From positions 8,432,001 through 8,496,000 of the forward strand of contig NZ_CP117522.1 of the NCBI RefSeq assembly GCF_031679605.1: a stretch of 64,000 nucleotides of DNA, read 5' to 3'. The position numbers and the translations under genes were made by a program. Source of the stretch: Streptomyces luomodiensis. GTDB lineage: Bacteria > Actinomycetota > Actinomycetes > Streptomycetales > Streptomycetaceae. The notes beneath the pieces are model-generated. The model ran no database searches. It was not told the DNA's origin and worked only from the letters and a program-made list of their open reading frames with translations. Position 1 is the first letter of the stretch. Each line of letters begins with the position of its first letter. Shown piece after piece: positions 25,001-36,900 of the stretch.

Positions 25001-27843
25001 GCGGACGTCGCGATGTCGTGGTGGAGCAGCGCGGGCAGCTCCTCGCGGTGCTTCACGCCCAGCTTCCGGTACACCTTCGTCAGATGCTGCTCGACCGTGC
25101 TCTCGGTGACGAACAGCTTCTCCGCGATGGCCCGGTTGGTGTAGCCGGCCGAGGCCAGCGTCGCCACCCGGCGCTCGGCCCGGCTGAGGAAGGTCAGCGC
25201 GGTGTCCTCCAACGCACCCGGCCCGTCCACCTCGTGCTCGGCCATGCCCGGGAACAGCTCCCGGCACAGCGGCTCGGCCTGGCAGCTGCGCGCCACGTGC
25301 CAGGCCCGGCGGGCCGTCTGCCGGGCCCGCCGTTGCTCGCCGGACGTGTGGTGCGCGTGGCTGAGGTCGGCCAGCGCCCGCGCCAGTTCGTAACGGTCCC
25401 CGGCGCCCTCCAGGATCTCCACCGCGTCCCCCAGCAGATCGGTGCGCTGCCGCTGGCTCCCGCACGCCGCGAGCAGCCGGAGCGCCTGCCCCCGCACCCG
25501 GCCGAAGTCGGTCCCCACCCAGGCCAGCTGTTCGTTCAGCAGCCGTCTGGCTTGCTCCCGGTTGCCTTGCCGCAGCCAGGTCTCGGCCGCGCCGGTGCGC
25601 CACGGCACCAGGCCCGGGGTGTCCAGCGCCCAGGAGCGCATCAGCTCGCCGCAGGCGAAGAAGTCGGCCAGGGCGGCGGCGTGGTTGTCGCATACGAGGT
25701 GGTAGTGGCCGCGCGCGTACAGGTAGTGCAGCCCGTACCGGCTCTCGAACATCGACGCCGGGACCGGCACCCGCAGATACTCGGCGGCCGTTCGCAGCTG
25801 CCCCCTCCGGGTGGCGGCCAGGATCAGCGAACTCAGCGGCAGGCCGGCGGCCGTGCCCCAGGCCGGCGCGGACACCTCCTCCAGCGCGGCCCGCGCCCGT
25901 TCGGTGGCCGCCGTCAGGTCACCGCGCCGGACCGCGATCTCCGCCGACACCGCGGCCAGCTCGGCCCGGGACATCGGCACCCGCGCGGTCCACGGATCCC
26001 GGCGCCACGCCTCGCACCAGCGGGCCGCCCGCTCCGTCCGGTCGGCGTACACCTCCGGCATCAGGCACAGCAGCGCGGACTCCCCGGTCCACACCGTGCC
26101 CCGCTGCACGCTGGCCTTGTGCAGCAACTGCTCGGCCCGTTCGGTGGCCTCCTCGTACCGCCCGTGGATCAGCACATCCGCCAGCACCGCGGAGAACCGC
26201 TGCCACGGCGCGGACCGGTCCGCCGGCCCCTCGGCCGCCGGCCGGCCCCGCAGCACCGGCCGGCGCCGCCGGGCCGGCCGCGGGTGGGTGCACATCAGCC
26301 ACAGCTCGAACGCGCGCAGCCGGGCACCGGTGTCGGCCGCCTCGTCGGCCGGCGCGGCCCGCAGCCCCTCGATGAGCGTGGTGGCCTCCTCACAGTGGCC
26401 CTGCCACAGCAGTTGCCGGCACACCTCGATGGTGTCGCCGGCCGTCAGCAGACCGGCCCGTGCGTCCCCGACCAGCGGCTCCAGGTGCCGGGCCGCGGCG
26501 CGGGGGTCGCAGCGCCACTCCACCTGGGCCAGCCGGGCGCGGATCGCGGCCCGCTCCCGGCCGTCCCCGGCGCTGCGCAGCGCCTGCTCCAGGCAGTTCA
26601 CGGCCACCTCGAACCGCTGCTCCAACAGATGGCTCTCGGCCGCGTCCAGCAGTACCCGGGTGGCCGGGATCCCGTCGGCGCCCTCGCCCGCGATGATGTG
26701 CGCGGCGACCGCGGTGGCCGGCTCGCCCCGTTCCTGTAACAGCCGGGCCGCGGCGCGGTGCAGCGCCACACGCTGTGGCGGCGACAGGTCATCGAGCACC
26801 CCGGCCCGGCCGTTGGGGTGCGCGAAATCCCCGTCGGTGAGCAGCCCGCCCGCCTCGAAGGCCCGGACGGTGTCGGCGACCACGTCCACGTTCACCCCGA
26901 CCAGCCGGCTCAGCAACGCCTCCGAGGTGTACTCGCCCAGCACCGCAAGGCCCCGGACCACGGCCAGCCCGGCCGGCCCGGCGCGCCGCAGACTGGTCAG
27001 CAGCGCCTGCCGGTACGAGTGGCCGGCCATGTTCCGGCCGGTCCGCCAGTCGTCCAACAGGGCGCGCAGCAGCAGCGGGTTGCCGCCGCTGGCACGGAAG
27101 AACGCCGGCGCCAGCCGGTGCGCGGCCGACCGCCCGAGATGCCGGCCGATCAGCTCGGCGGCGCCCCGCTGCGACAGCCGGTCGACCGGGATCAGAGCGC
27201 TGTGCGGGTACCGCAACAGCTCGGTCCTGGCCGCCGCGAAGCCCGGGTGCGGGCCGACGTCGCTGGCCAGCACCACCAGCACGGGGGCCGGCCCGATCCG
27301 CCGGGCCAGCCACAGCAGCCACAGCACCGACTCCGGGTCGGCGTGCTGCACGTCGTCCACCGTGATCAGCGCCGGTGAACGGTTCACCAGGGCGAGCAGT
27401 TCCCTGCACAGCCCATGCAGCACCTGGGCGGCCAGCCGCTCGGTCGCCCCGGTATCGGGGGTGGACGCGAGCCTGTCGATCAGTTCCGCGGCCCGAGCCC
27501 GGAACGCCGCCGGCAGTGCGGGCGCCAGGAGCAGCTGGCTCACCACACCCAGCGGGAGCGCGCGCTCGGCCGGCGAACAGATCGCGTGCAGCCGCAGCAA
27601 CTCCCCGTCGGCCCCGGGCCCGCCGTCCGCTGGTGTGCCGTCGCAGGGCGCGTCCGTACCGGGGCCGCCGGTGCGGTGCGGGCGTGCGCCGTCGGCGGAC
27701 TGGGCGAACGAGTGCAGCAACTCCGTCTTGCCGGTCGCCGCCGCCCCCTCCACGAGGGCGATACTTCCCGTCCCCGACCTGGCCTGATGCAACAGCGTGG
27801 CGAGGCGGGACAGCTGCTCGTTCCTCTCCACCAATCTGGTCAA
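24997..27843 (-). CDS. LAL-type LuxR family regulator
   Basis: A large ATP-binding LuxR regulator of 948 residues. Walker A GAAATGKT is at 33-40, an AAA/TPR-like central region follows, and the C-terminal LuxR helix-turn-helix is about 880-940 (LSRAERRVATLASAGYTNRA, then STVEQHLTKVYRKLGV). LAL proteins activate macrolide and polyene PKS genes. The start is TTG at 27841-27843, with GGAGG at 27849-27853 and a 5-nt spacer; later TTG or GTG codons lack such a site. It heads the tailoring operon with DAHP synthase, its stop overlapping that start codon. It lies 219 bp after the last PKS gene. Confidence 0.9.
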   Translation of the reverse strand: MTRLVERNEQLSRLATLLHQARSGTGSIALVEGAAATGKTELLHSFAQSADGARPHRTGGPGTDAPCDGTPADGGPGADGELLRLHAICSPAERALPLGVVSQLLLAPALPAAFRARAAELIDRLASTPDTGATERLAAQVLHGLCRELLALVNRSPALITVDDVQHADPESVLWLLWLARRIGPAPVLVVLASDVGPHPGFAAARTELLRYPHSALIPVDRLSQRGAAELIGRHLGRSAAHRLAPAFFRASGGNPLLLRALLDDWRTGRNMAGHSYRQALLTSLRRAGPAGLAVVRGLAVLGEYTSEALLSRLVGVNVDVVADTVRAFEAGGLLTDGDFAHPNGRAGVLDDLSPPQRVALHRAAARLLQERGEPATAVAAHIIAGEGADGIPATRVLLDAAESHLLEQRFEVAVNCLEQALRSAGDGRERAAIRARLAQVEWRCDPRAAARHLEPLVGDARAGLLTAGDTIEVCRQLLWQGHCEEATTLIEGLRAAPADEAADTGARLRAFELWLMCTHPRPARRRRPVLRGRPAAEGPADRSAPWQRFSAVLADVLIHGRYEEATERAEQLLHKASVQRGTVWTGESALLCLMPEVYADRTERAARWCEAWRRDPWTARVPMSRAELAAVSAEIAVRRGDLTAATERARAALEEVSAPAWGTAAGLPLSSLILAATRRGQLRTAAEYLRVPVPASMFESRYGLHYLYARGHYHLVCDNHAAALADFFACGELMRSWALDTPGLVPWRTGAAETWLRQGNREQARRLLNEQLAWVGTDFGRVRGQALRLLAACGSQRQRTDLLGDAVEILEGAGDRYELARALADLSHAHHTSGEQRRARQTARRAWHVARSCQAEPLCRELFPGMAEHEVDGPGALEDTALTFLSRAERRVATLASAGYTNRAIAEKLFVTESTVEQHLTKVYRKLGVKHREELPALLHHDIATSA

Positions 27844-27848
27844 AGGTT

Positions 27849-27853
27849 CCTCC
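27849..27853 (-). promoter_or_regulatory. Strong RBS deciding a TTG start
   Basis: GGAGG read on the minus strand, five bases before TTG at 27841-27843. It supports TTG over the in-frame TTG and GTG codons 9-12 bases further on. Confidence 0.7.
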
Positions 27854-28062
27854 AGCGATCGAGCGTGTCCCCCCGTGCTGACCGAGTCCTTCCGGCGGCG
27901 CCGATGCTAGGTCTGGGCCGCGGCGGCGTTCCAGTGACGGAATTCCACCGGCCGTTCCACACGCCGGTCACCACCCGTCAGACAGCCGACCGGCCGACCA
28001 CCCGTCGGGCGAGGTCAGGAGGGGGAAAGGCGGCGTGCGGCCGGGATGCCGCCGCCACCTCG

Positions 28063-31000
28063 TCAGCCCAGCTTCTCCAGCCACCCCAGCAGCGCCTCCG
28101 CGGTGTCCGCCACCTCGTCGGTCAGCACCGTGAAGTGATCGCCCGCCACCTCGATCAGGTCGTGCGGCAGCGGCCACGACGCCTGCCAGCCGTCCTGTCC
28201 GGCCATCTCCGGCGTGGGGCGGCCGGCCCGCAGGAACAGCGTCGGCGTGGTGACCGCGTGCGGTGTCCAGCCGGCGAACATCCGCAGGTAGGCACCCATC
28301 GCCAGCAGCGCGGCGTCGTCCGGCGCGCCCTCCTCCACCGCGGCCCGCGCGGGCAGCCCGAGCAGCCACTCCTGGGCCCGCGCGGCGCCGTCCAGCGGAT
28401 AGGTGTCGATCAGTACCAGCCCCCGCGGCCCGCGGCCCAGCCGCTCCAGCTCGCCCGTGACGGCGTGCGCCACGGTGCCGCCCAGGGACCGGCCCACCAG
28501 CACGTACGGCTCGTCGCCGACGTGGTCGAGTACGGCCCGCGCGTGCATGCCGACCAGCGTCTCACGGTCCTCCGGTACGGCCTGACCGGTGCCGAAGCCG
28601 GGGTAGGGCAGCACCGCGCCGTCCAGGACCCCCTCCAGCCGACGGCCCAACGCGTCGTACTCGTGCGGGGTGGCCGCCGGAGTCACCGCCGGCACGCAGA
28701 CCACCCTCGGCCGCCGCGGACCGGTCGACAGCGTCACCGGCCGCACGGCGTGCTCCGCGCTGTCGCGGCCCGAGAAGGTCGGCACCGACCAGGACGCACC
28801 GACCAGCATCTGGGTCGCCGCCTCGATCCGACCGTCCCGGTACAGCCGCTCGTACAGCGTGGCCACCGTGTAGGCCGACGACCGCGGTGAACGCCCGGCC
28901 GCCAGCCGCTCCCGCACGTGGTCGGCGAGCGCGGTGGCCGTCGGGTGGTCGAACACCACGGTCGCGGACAGCCGCAGCCCGGTGGCGGACGCCAGCCGGT
29001 TCCGCAGCTCGACCGCGGTCAGCGAGTCGAAGCCGAACTCCCGGAAGTCCCGCTCGGGATCGACCGCGCCGGCGTCGCCGTGCCCCAGCACCTCGGCGAC
29101 CTGCTCGCACACCAGCTCCAGCGCCGACCCGGGGTCGACCACGGGCGGCGCCGCGATCGCGGCGCGCCGGGCGGTCGGCCGGGGCCGTCGGACCAGGTCC
29201 CGCAGCGCCTCCGGCACCGACTCCAGCCGGCCCAGTGTCCCGACGTCCAGCTTCACCGGCACCAGCACCGCCTCACCGGAGCCGACCGCCGCGTCGAAGA
29301 GCGCCAGCCCTTCGGCGTCCGACAGCGGCCGGAGCCCGTTGCGGGTCAGCCGGTCGTGGTCGGCTTGGGTGAGGTGGCGGGTCATGCCGGTGGTGCGGTC
29401 CCAGGCGCCCCAGGCGAGCGAGGTACCGGGCAGGCCGTGGCGGCGACGATGGGTGATCAGGGCGTCGAGAAAGGCGTTGGCGGCGGCGTAGTTGGCCTGG
29501 CCGGCGCTGCCGAGGGTGCCGGCGATCGACGAGAAGACCACGAAGAGGGTCAGGCCGTGATCGCGGGTGAGTTCGTGCAACCACCAGGCGGCGTCGGCTT
29601 TGGGTGCGAACGTGGTGGTCAGCGCGTCGGGGTCGAGGCGGTCGAGGGTGGTGTCGGCGAGGGCGCCGGCGGTGTGGATGATGCCGGTGAGGGGGCCGAT
29701 GTCGTCGATGAGTGTGGCGAGGGCGGTGCGGTTGGTGAGGTCGCAGGAGCGGACGCGGACGTGGGCGCCGAGGTCGGTGAGTTCGGTGGTGAGTTCGGTG
29801 GTGCCGTCCGCGTCGGGTCCTTGGCGGCTGGCCAGGACCAGGTCGCGGACGCCGTGTTCGGCGACCAGGTGACGGGCGACCAGTGAGCCCAGTCCGCCGG
29901 TGCCGCCGGTGATCAGCACGGGGCCCGAGGAGAGGTCGGGCCGTTCGTCGGGGGACGCCCCGGCGTCCACCGGCCCGCGTGTCAGTCGGGGGAGGGTGAT
30001 GGCGCCGTCGCGGATGCGGGCCTGGGGTTCGCCGGAGGCGATGACGGCGGGCAGGGCCTTGTGGGAGGCGGGGTGGTGGTCGGTGTCGATGAGGATGATG
30101 CGGTTGGGGTGTTCGGTTTGGGCGGTGCGGAGTAGTCCCCAGACGGCTGCGCCGGCGAGGTCGTCGTGGGTGGCTTCGACGACGAGGGGGGTGGTGGTGT
30201 TCTGGGCCAGGTGGTGTTGGACGTGGGCCAGGGTTTCGGTGGTGATGCGGTGGGTGTCGGCCAGGACGTCGTCGCCGACCGTCGGCACCGCGTACCGCTC
30301 GAACTCCGGGGCGACCTCGGGGCCGGTGAGCGGCGCGGGACGCCAGGCCAGTCGGTAGAGGTGCCGGCTGGACGGGGCGGTGGGGGCGGCGTGGCGCCGG
30401 GTGGCGAGGTGGTCGATGGTGATGACGGGCTGGCCGGTGGTGTCGGTGGCCAGCAGGCGGATGGCGCCGGTGTCGTCGATGTCCAGTCGGACTCGCAGGT
30501 GGGTGGCGCCGGTGGCGTGGACGGTGACACCGGAGAAGGAGAACGGCAGGTGGACGTCGCCGTCCTCGTCTTGTGCGGCGATCACCGCGGCGGGGTGGAG
30601 GGCGGCGTCGAGGAGTGCGGGGTGTAGGGGGTGGCCGGTGGTGGTGCCTGCGGTGGTGGGGAGTTGGATGTCGGCGTAGAGGGTGTTGTGGTGGTGGTGG
30701 AGGGTGCGGAGTCCTTGGAAGGCGGGGCCGTAGTGGAGTCCGGTGTTGGCGAGTTGTTGGTAGGCGTTGGTGAGGTCGATGGGGTGGGCGTCGGCTGGTG
30801 GTCGGGTGTCGTGTGGTGTGGGTGTGGGGGTGGGTGGGGTGTGGCGGCTGAGGGTGCCGGTGGCGTGGCGGGTCCAGGTGCCGTTGGTGTGGCGGCTGTG
30901 GAGGGCGAGGGGGCGGTGGCCGGTGGTGGTTTCGGGGCCTACGGTGATTTGGATGGGGGTGGGGTGGGTGAGGGTGAGGGGGGTGTGGATGACGAGTTCG

Positions 31001-33897
31001 TCGAGGGTGGTGTGGTCGGTTTCGTCGCCGGCTTGGATGGCCATGTCGAGGAGTGCTGTGCCGGGGACGATGACGGTGTTGCCGACTGTGTGGTCGGTGA
31101 GCCAGGGGTGGGTGGTGGTGGAGAGTCGGCCGGTGAGGATGAGTTCGCCGGTGTCGGCCACGGTGGTCATGGCGCCCAGGAGGGGGTGGTTCGTTGTGTC
31201 CAGGCCGGCTCCGGTCACCTCGGTGCCCCCGCCGGCGGCATCGTGCAGCCAGAAGTCCCGCCGTTGGAAGGGGTACGTCGGCAGGGATGTATGCCTCCCG
31301 GCCGGGGTGAGGGCCCGCCAGTCCACCGGGTGGCCCACGCTGAACACCTTGCCCAACGCGCTGAGCACGCTGTGGACTTCGTTGTGGTTGCGGCGGGTGG
31401 TGGGGATGAGGTGGGTGGTGGTGGGGAGGGTGGTGCGGGCGAGGGTGGTGAGGGTGGCGTCGGGGCCGATTTCGAGGTAGGTGGTGATGCCGTGGTGGTG
31501 GTGGAGGTGGTGGAGGGTGTCGGTGTAGCGGACGGGTGCGGTGATGTGGTGGGTCCAGTGGGTGGTGTCGGGGTGGGTGGGTGTTGCGGTGAGCATGCTG
31601 ATGAGGGGGGTGTGTGGGGGGTGGTGGGTGAGGGTGTTGAGGGTGGTGGTGAAGGGGGTGAGGATGGGTTGCATGAGGGGGGAGTGGAAGGCGTGGCTGA
31701 CGTTGAGCCAGTTGGTTTTGACGTTGAGTTGGGTGGCGATGTGGTGGAGGGTGGTGTGGTCGCCGGAGAGGACGGTGGTGTGGGGGCCGTTGATGGCGGC
31801 GATGGAGATGGTGTTTTTGTGGGCGGTGAGGTGGGGTTGGAGGGTGTGGGGGTCGGTGGCGATGGCGAGCATGGCGCCGCCGGGTGGGAGGTTTTGCATG
31901 AGGGTGGCGCGTGTGGTGATGAGGTGGATGGCGTCGGGGAGGGTGAGGGCGCCGGTGATGTGGGCGGCGGTGATTTCTCCGAGGGAGTGGCCGCATACGG
32001 CGTCGGGTTGGAGGCCCCAGGTTTGCCAGAGTCGGTAGAGGGCGGTTTCGAAGGCGAAGATGGCGATTTGTGCGTGGTCGGTGCGGTGGAGTGTGTCGGC
32101 TTGGTCGGGGTTGAACATGACGTCGCGTAGTTCGGGGCCGGTGAGTTCGAGGATGTCGTCGAGTGCTTCGGCGAAGGCGGGGAAGTGTTCGTAGAGTTGT
32201 CGTCCCATGCCGGGGCGTTGGGAGCCCTGTCCGGTGAACATCACCGCCAGCGGCCCGCGCCGGGGCGGGGTCGGCCGCATGGCGCGGAGCGCGGCGACGA
32301 ACTCCTCACGGGTCTCCCCGACGACCACCGCGCGGTGCGGGAGGGTGGCGCGGGTGGTGTTGAGGGTGTGTGCGACGTCGCCGAGCGGCGCGTCGTCCTC
32401 CGCGACATGCGTGGCGAGCCGTCCGGCCAGGGCGGTCAGCGCGGGCTCGGTGTGCGCGGACAGCACCCAGGGCACCGGCCCGGCCGACGGCGCCTCCGGC
32501 ACGTCGGGCTCCGGCGTGGCCGGGGCCTGTTCGAGGACCACATGCGCGTTGGTGCCGCTGATGCCGAACGAGGAGACCGCGGCGCGGCGGGGGCGCTGAT
32601 CGGTGCTCGGCCAGTCCCGGGCCTCGGACAACAGCCGGACCTCGCCCTGCGACCAGTCGACATTCGGCGTCGGCTCGCTGATGTGCAGCGTCTTCGGCAT
32701 CACACCGTGCCGCATGGCCAGCACCGTCTTGATGACGCCGGCCACCCCGGCGGCCGCCTGCGTATGGCCGATGTTGGACTTCAGCGACCCGAGGTACACC
32801 GGCAGCTCCCGGTGCTGCCCGTAGGTGGCGATCAGGGCCTGGGCCTCGATCGGATCGCCGAGCATGGTGCCGGTGCCGTGCGCCTCCACCACATCCACGT
32901 CGCTCGCGGTCAGCCGGGCGTCGGCGAGCGCGTCGCGGATCACGCGCTGCTGGGAGGGGCCGTTGGGGGCGGTGAGGCCGTTGGAGGCGCCGTCCTGGTT
33001 GACGGCGGTGCCGCGTACCACCGCCAGCACCGGGTGGCCGAGCCGCTGGGCGTCCGACAGCCGCTCCACCAGCAGCAGCCCGACGCCCTCGCTGAGCACG
33101 GTGCCGTCCGCGGCCGCGTCGAAGGCCTTGCACCGCGCGTCGGCGGCCAGCCCCCGCTGCCGGCTGAACTCCACGTACGGGTGCGGGACGGACATCACCG
33201 TGACGCCGCCGGCGACCGCGAGCGAGCACTCGCCGGAGCGCAGCGCCCGCACGGCGAGGTGCAGGGCGACCAGGGAGGAGGAGCAGGCGGTGTCCAGGGA
33301 GACGGCCGGTCCTTCGAAGCCGAAGGTGTACGAGACCCGGCCGGACGCCACGCTGGACGCGCTGCCGTTGCCGAGGTAGCCCTCCAACTCGGCGGGGAAG
33401 CCACGCAGACGGGTCACGTAGTCCTGGTACATGATGCCGGTGAACACGCCGGTGCGGCTGCCGCGCAGTGAGGTGGGGTCGATACCGGCGCGTTCCAGGA
33501 CCTCCCAGGTGGCCTCCAGCAGCAGCCGCTGTTGCGGGTCCATGGCCAGCGCCTCACGCGGCGAGATGCCGAACGGGTCCGGGTCGAACGCGCCGGCCCG
33601 GTCCAGGAAGCCGCCCTCGCGGACGTACGTGGTGCCCGGGTGGTCCGGGTCCGGGTCGTACAGGCTGTCCAGGTCCCAGCCGCGGTCGGTGGGGAACGGC
33701 GAGACCGCGTCCCCTCCCGAGGCCACCAGCTCCCACAGCGACTCCGGCGAGTCGACGCCGCCGGGCAGCCGGCAGGCCATCCCCACGATGGCAACCGGCT
33801 CGGCCGCCCCCTCCTGGAGCGAGGCGTTCTCCCGGCGCAGCCGGGCGTTCTCCTTGGCCGACACGCGCAGCGCCTCGACAAGCTGTTCATTGGTCAT
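28063..33897 (-). CDS. Type I PKS, module 6 (KS-AT-DH-KR-ACP-TE)
   Basis: Terminal polyketide synthase, 1944 residues. An N-terminal docking coil (1-32, [20 protein letters not shown]) precedes KS (Cys205), AT (Ser638 in [12 protein letters not shown] at 735-738, so malonyl-CoA), DH (His936), KR (nucleotide motif from 1332, Tyr1470, B-type Leu-Ala-Asp), ACP (Ser1625 in GFDSL) and a thioesterase with Ser1804 in GRSLGG. The DH motif reads [10 protein letters not shown]: Asn replaces the usual Gly of HxxxGxxxxP. If the DH works, the module adds the last CH=CH and the TE releases a free acid or lactone. The docking coil belongs to the class pairing with the module 5 C-terminus. GAGGGG precedes the ATG; the gene starts 11 bp after module 5 ends. 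Confidence 0.94.
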   Translation of the reverse strand: MTNEQLVEALRVSAKENARLRRENASLQEGAAEPVAIVGMACRLPGGVDSPESLWELVASGGDAVSPFPTDRGWDLDSLYDPDPDHPGTTYVREGGFLDRAGAFDPDPFGISPREALAMDPQQRLLLEATWEVLERAGIDPTSLRGSRTGVFTGIMYQDYVTRLRGFPAELEGYLGNGSASSVASGRVSYTFGFEGPAVSLDTACSSSLVALHLAVRALRSGECSLAVAGGVTVMSVPHPYVEFSRQRGLAADARCKAFDAAADGTVLSEGVGLLLVERLSDAQRLGHPVLAVVRGTAVNQDGASNGLTAPNGPSQQRVIRDALADARLTASDVDVVEAHGTGTMLGDPIEAQALIATYGQHRELPVYLGSLKSNIGHTQAAAGVAGVIKTVLAMRHGVMPKTLHISEPTPNVDWSQGEVRLLSEARDWPSTDQRPRRAAVSSFGISGTNAHVVLEQAPATPEPDVPEAPSAGPVPWVLSAHTEPALTALAGRLATHVAEDDAPLGDVAHTLNTTRATLPHRAVVVGETREEFVAALRAMRPTPPRRGPLAVMFTGQGSQRPGMGRQLYEHFPAFAEALDDILELTGPELRDVMFNPDQADTLHRTDHAQIAIFAFETALYRLWQTWGLQPDAVCGHSLGEITAAHITGALTLPDAIHLITTRATLMQNLPPGGAMLAIATDPHTLQPHLTAHKNTISIAAINGPHTTVLSGDHTTLHHIATQLNVKTNWLNVSHAFHSPLMQPILTPFTTTLNTLTHHPPHTPLISMLTATPTHPDTTHWTHHITAPVRYTDTLHHLHHHHGITTYLEIGPDATLTTLARTTLPTTTHLIPTTRRNHNEVHSVLSALGKVFSVGHPVDWRALTPAGRHTSLPTYPFQRRDFWLHDAAGGGTEVTGAGLDTTNHPLLGAMTTVADTGELILTGRLSTTTHPWLTDHTVGNTVIVPGTALLDMAIQAGDETDHTTLDELVIHTPLTLTHPTPIQITVGPETTTGHRPLALHSRHTNGTWTRHATGTLSRHTPPTPTPTPHDTRPPADAHPIDLTNAYQQLANTGLHYGPAFQGLRTLHHHHNTLYADIQLPTTAGTTTGHPLHPALLDAALHPAAVIAAQDEDGDVHLPFSFSGVTVHATGATHLRVRLDIDDTGAIRLLATDTTGQPVITIDHLATRRHAAPTAPSSRHLYRLAWRPAPLTGPEVAPEFERYAVPTVGDDVLADTHRITTETLAHVQHHLAQNTTTPLVVEATHDDLAGAAVWGLLRTAQTEHPNRIILIDTDHHPASHKALPAVIASGEPQARIRDGAITLPRLTRGPVDAGASPDERPDLSSGPVLITGGTGGLGSLVARHLVAEHGVRDLVLASRQGPDADGTTELTTELTDLGAHVRVRSCDLTNRTALATLIDDIGPLTGIIHTAGALADTTLDRLDPDALTTTFAPKADAAWWLHELTRDHGLTLFVVFSSIAGTLGSAGQANYAAANAFLDALITHRRRHGLPGTSLAWGAWDRTTGMTRHLTQADHDRLTRNGLRPLSDAEGLALFDAAVGSGEAVLVPVKLDVGTLGRLESVPEALRDLVRRPRPTARRAAIAAPPVVDPGSALELVCEQVAEVLGHGDAGAVDPERDFREFGFDSLTAVELRNRLASATGLRLSATVVFDHPTATALADHVRERLAAGRSPRSSAYTVATLYERLYRDGRIEAATQMLVGASWSVPTFSGRDSAEHAVRPVTLSTGPRRPRVVCVPAVTPAATPHEYDALGRRLEGVLDGAVLPYPGFGTGQAVPEDRETLVGMHARAVLDHVGDEPYVLVGRSLGGTVAHAVTGELERLGRGPRGLVLIDTYPLDGAARAQEWLLGLPARAAVEEGAPDDAALLAMGAYLRMFAGWTPHAVTTPTLFLRAGRPTPEMAGQDGWQASWPLPHDLIEVAGDHFTVLTDEVADTAEALLGWLEKLG
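30590..32258. repeat. Malonyl AT-DH block, copy in module 6
   Basis: Collinear with 53524-55192 of module 2 at an offset of 22934. Both flanks are almost identical, but an island of about 108 bp (31254-31361), which encodes the post-AT linker, differs. Confidence 0.8.
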
Positions 33898-33908
33898 CGT
33901 CGTACCCC

Positions 33909-36900
33909 TCAGGCTCCGGTTCCGTCCATCACGTGCCGGATCAGCGCCTCGGTGTCCATGGCGTCGATCAGGTCGTCCTCGTCGTGCTCGGCCGTGTCCG
34001 GTGCCTGCGCCGGGTCAGGACCGGCCAGCTTCAGCAGCGCCTCCAGCACGCCGGCGTCGCGGAACCGGGCGACCGGCACCTGCGCCAGGACCCGGCGCAG
34101 CTCCCGCTCGTCCGGGTCGTCGTCGGGTCCGGCGGCCGTCGGGGCGGGCGAGACCTGGTCCAGCAGGTACCGCGTGACAGCGCCGGCCGCCGGGTAGTCG
34201 AAGACGAGCGTGGCGGGCAGCCGGAGCCCGGTCATCGCCGACAGCCGGTTGCGGAACTCCACGGCGGTCAGGGAGTCGAAGCCGAGACTCTTGAACGCCT
34301 GGTCCGGCTCGATGGCGCCGGGGTCCGGATGCCCGAGCACCTGGGCGACCTGCTCGATCACCGACGCCAGCACCGACCGCTCCCGGCCCTCCGGGGCCAG
34401 CGCCGCGATCCGTTCCGTCCACGGTTCGGCCCCGTCGGCGCCCGCCCCGGCGGCCTGCCGGCGTGGCGCGCGCACCAGCCCACGCAGCAGGACCGGCACC
34501 GCGCCGGAGCGGCCGATGGCGGGCAGATCGAACGTGGCCGTCACCACCTGCCCGACGTCCGCGGCCAGCGCGCCGTCGAAGAGCTCCAGCCCCTGCTCAT
34601 CGGTGAGCGACCGCAGACCCGCACGGGCCAGCCGGTCGTGGTCCGCGCGGGTGAGGTGGCGGGTCATACCGCTGGCGCGTTCCCACGAACCCCAGGCCAG
34701 CGAGGTGCCGGGCAGGCCCAGACCGCGGCGGTGGGTGACCAGGCCGTCGAGGAACCCGTTGGCCGCCGCGTAGTTGGCCTGGCCGGCGCTGCCGAGCACG
34801 CCGGCCAGCGAGGAGAAGACCACGAAGAGGGTCAGGTCCTGGTCGCGGGTGAGTTCGTGCAACCACCAGGCGGCGTCGGCTTTGGGTGCGAAGGTGGTGG
34901 TCAGTGCGTCGGCGTCGAGGTGGTCGAGGGTGGTGTCGGCGAGGGCTCCGGCGGTGTGGATGATGCCGGTGAGGGGGCCGATGTCGTCGATGAGTGTGGC
35001 GAGGGCGGTGCGGTCGGTGAGGTCGCAGGAGCGGACGCGGACGCGGGCGCCGTGGTGTTGGAGTTCGGTGGTGAGTTCGGTGGCGCCGTCCGCGTCGGGT
35101 CCTTGGCGGCTGGCCAGGACCAGGTCGCGGGCGCCGTGTTCGGTGACGAGATGGCGGGCGATGAGGGAGCCGAGGCTCCCGGTGCCGCCGGTGATCAGCA
35201 CGGTTCCTTCGCCGATCGTCACCGGCTCGGTGGGAGCGACCACGGTCAGCCGGGGGACGGTGATGGCGCCGTCGCGGATACGGGCCTGGGGTTCGCCGGA
35301 GGCGATCAGGGTGGGGAGGGCCTTGTGGGAGGCGGGGTGGTGGTCGGTGTCGATGAGGATGATGCGGTTGGGGTGTTCGGTTTGGGCGGTGCGGAGTAGT
35401 CCCCAGACGGCTGCGCCGGCGAGGTCGTCGTGGGTGGCTTCGACGACGAGGGGGGTGGTGGTGTCGTGGGCCAGGTGGTGTTGGACGTGGGCCAGGGTCT
35501 CTGCGGTGATGCGGTGGGTGTCGGCCAGGACGTCGTCCCCGACCGTCGGTACGGTGTACCGCTCGAACTCCACGGCGCCACCGGACCCGCCCGCACCGGT
35601 CCAGGCGGTCCACTCCGGCCGGTACAGCGGCCCGGAGCGCGCACTCGCCGAACGCAACTGCTCGGGGCTGATCACCCGGCTCGCCAGGGACTCGACCGTC
35701 ACCACCGGCTGGCCGGCCGGGTCGAACGCCCGCAGGCTCGCGGAGCCCGACGCGTCCCATTCCAGCTCGACCCGGAGGCGGGGGGCGCCGGTGGCGTGGA
35801 TCCGCACGCCGGTCCAGGCGAAGGGCAGCCGGATCTCGTCCCCGTCGGAGACCGCGACCAGCGCGTGCAGGGCCGCGTCGAACAGCGCGGGGTGGATGCC
35901 GTAGCCGTCGGTGTCGCCGGCGTCCTCGGGGAGGTGGACGTCGGCGAGGAGTCGGTTGTCTTGGCGCCAGAGGGCTTGGAGGCCCTGGAAGGCGGGGCCG
36001 TATTCCAGTCCGGTGGTGGCGAGGTGGTGGTATGCCCCGTCCAGGTCGATGGGTTCGGCGTTGGTGGGGGGCCAGGTGGCTTCGGGGGTGGGGGGTGTGG
36101 TGTGGGTGCGGGTGAGGGTGCCGGTGGCGTGGGCGGTCCAGGGGGCGTCCGGGCTGGTGCGGGTGTGGATGGTGAGGGTGCGGGTGGTGGTGTCGTCCGG
36201 TGGGTTGATGGTGATCTGGATGGTGGTGGGGTGGGTGAGGGTGATGGGGGTGTGGATGATGAGTTCGTCGAGGGTGGTGTGGTGGGTGTGGTCGCCGGCG
36301 TGGAGGGCCATGTCGACCAGTGCGGTGCCGGGGAGGAGTGGGATGCCGTTGACGGCGTGGTCGGCGGTCCAGGGGTGGTGGGCCGGGTTGAGATGCCCGG
36401 TGAGGATGGTGGCCCCGGTTTCCGCGAGCGTGGTGGTCGCGGAGACGAGCGGATGCGGGGTCGGGACGAGTCCGAGCTGGGTGGCGTCCTGGGGGCCGGC
36501 CACGGTTTTGTCGTTGAGCCAGTAGCGGGTGTGTTGGAAGGGGTAGGTGGGGAGGGGGATGGTGGTGGCTGGTGGGATGAGGGTGTGCCAGGTGATGGGG
36601 TGGCCGTGGGTGTGGGCGTGGCCGAGTGCGGTGAGGAAGGCGTGGGTGTCGTCTTGGTTGTTGTGGAGGGTGTGGATGGTGGTGGTGTTGGGGTTGGTTT
36701 CTTGGATGCTGGGGGTGAGGGTTGGGTGGGGGCTGGTTTCGATGTAGGTGGTGTAGCCGTTGTGGGTGAGGTGTTCGATGGCGGGTTGGAAGAGGACGGG
36801 TTGGCGGAGGTTGCGGTACCAGTAGTCGGCGTTGAGGGTGGGGGTGGTGATCCAGGTGTTGTCGGTGGTGGAGTAGAGGGGGGTGGTGGGTGTTTGGGGG

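Noticed and set aside
24997..25693. N-terminal extension of the DAHP synthase frame beyond 25000
   Set aside because: The extension is Arg/Gly/Ala-rich and lies inside the LAL regulator, which has clear motifs in another frame. The ATGA overlap gives a natural start.
31380..32200. G/T-rich low-complexity DNA as a non-coding satellite
   Set aside because: The minus strand reads through it as an AT domain with the active-site Ser and HAFH intact.
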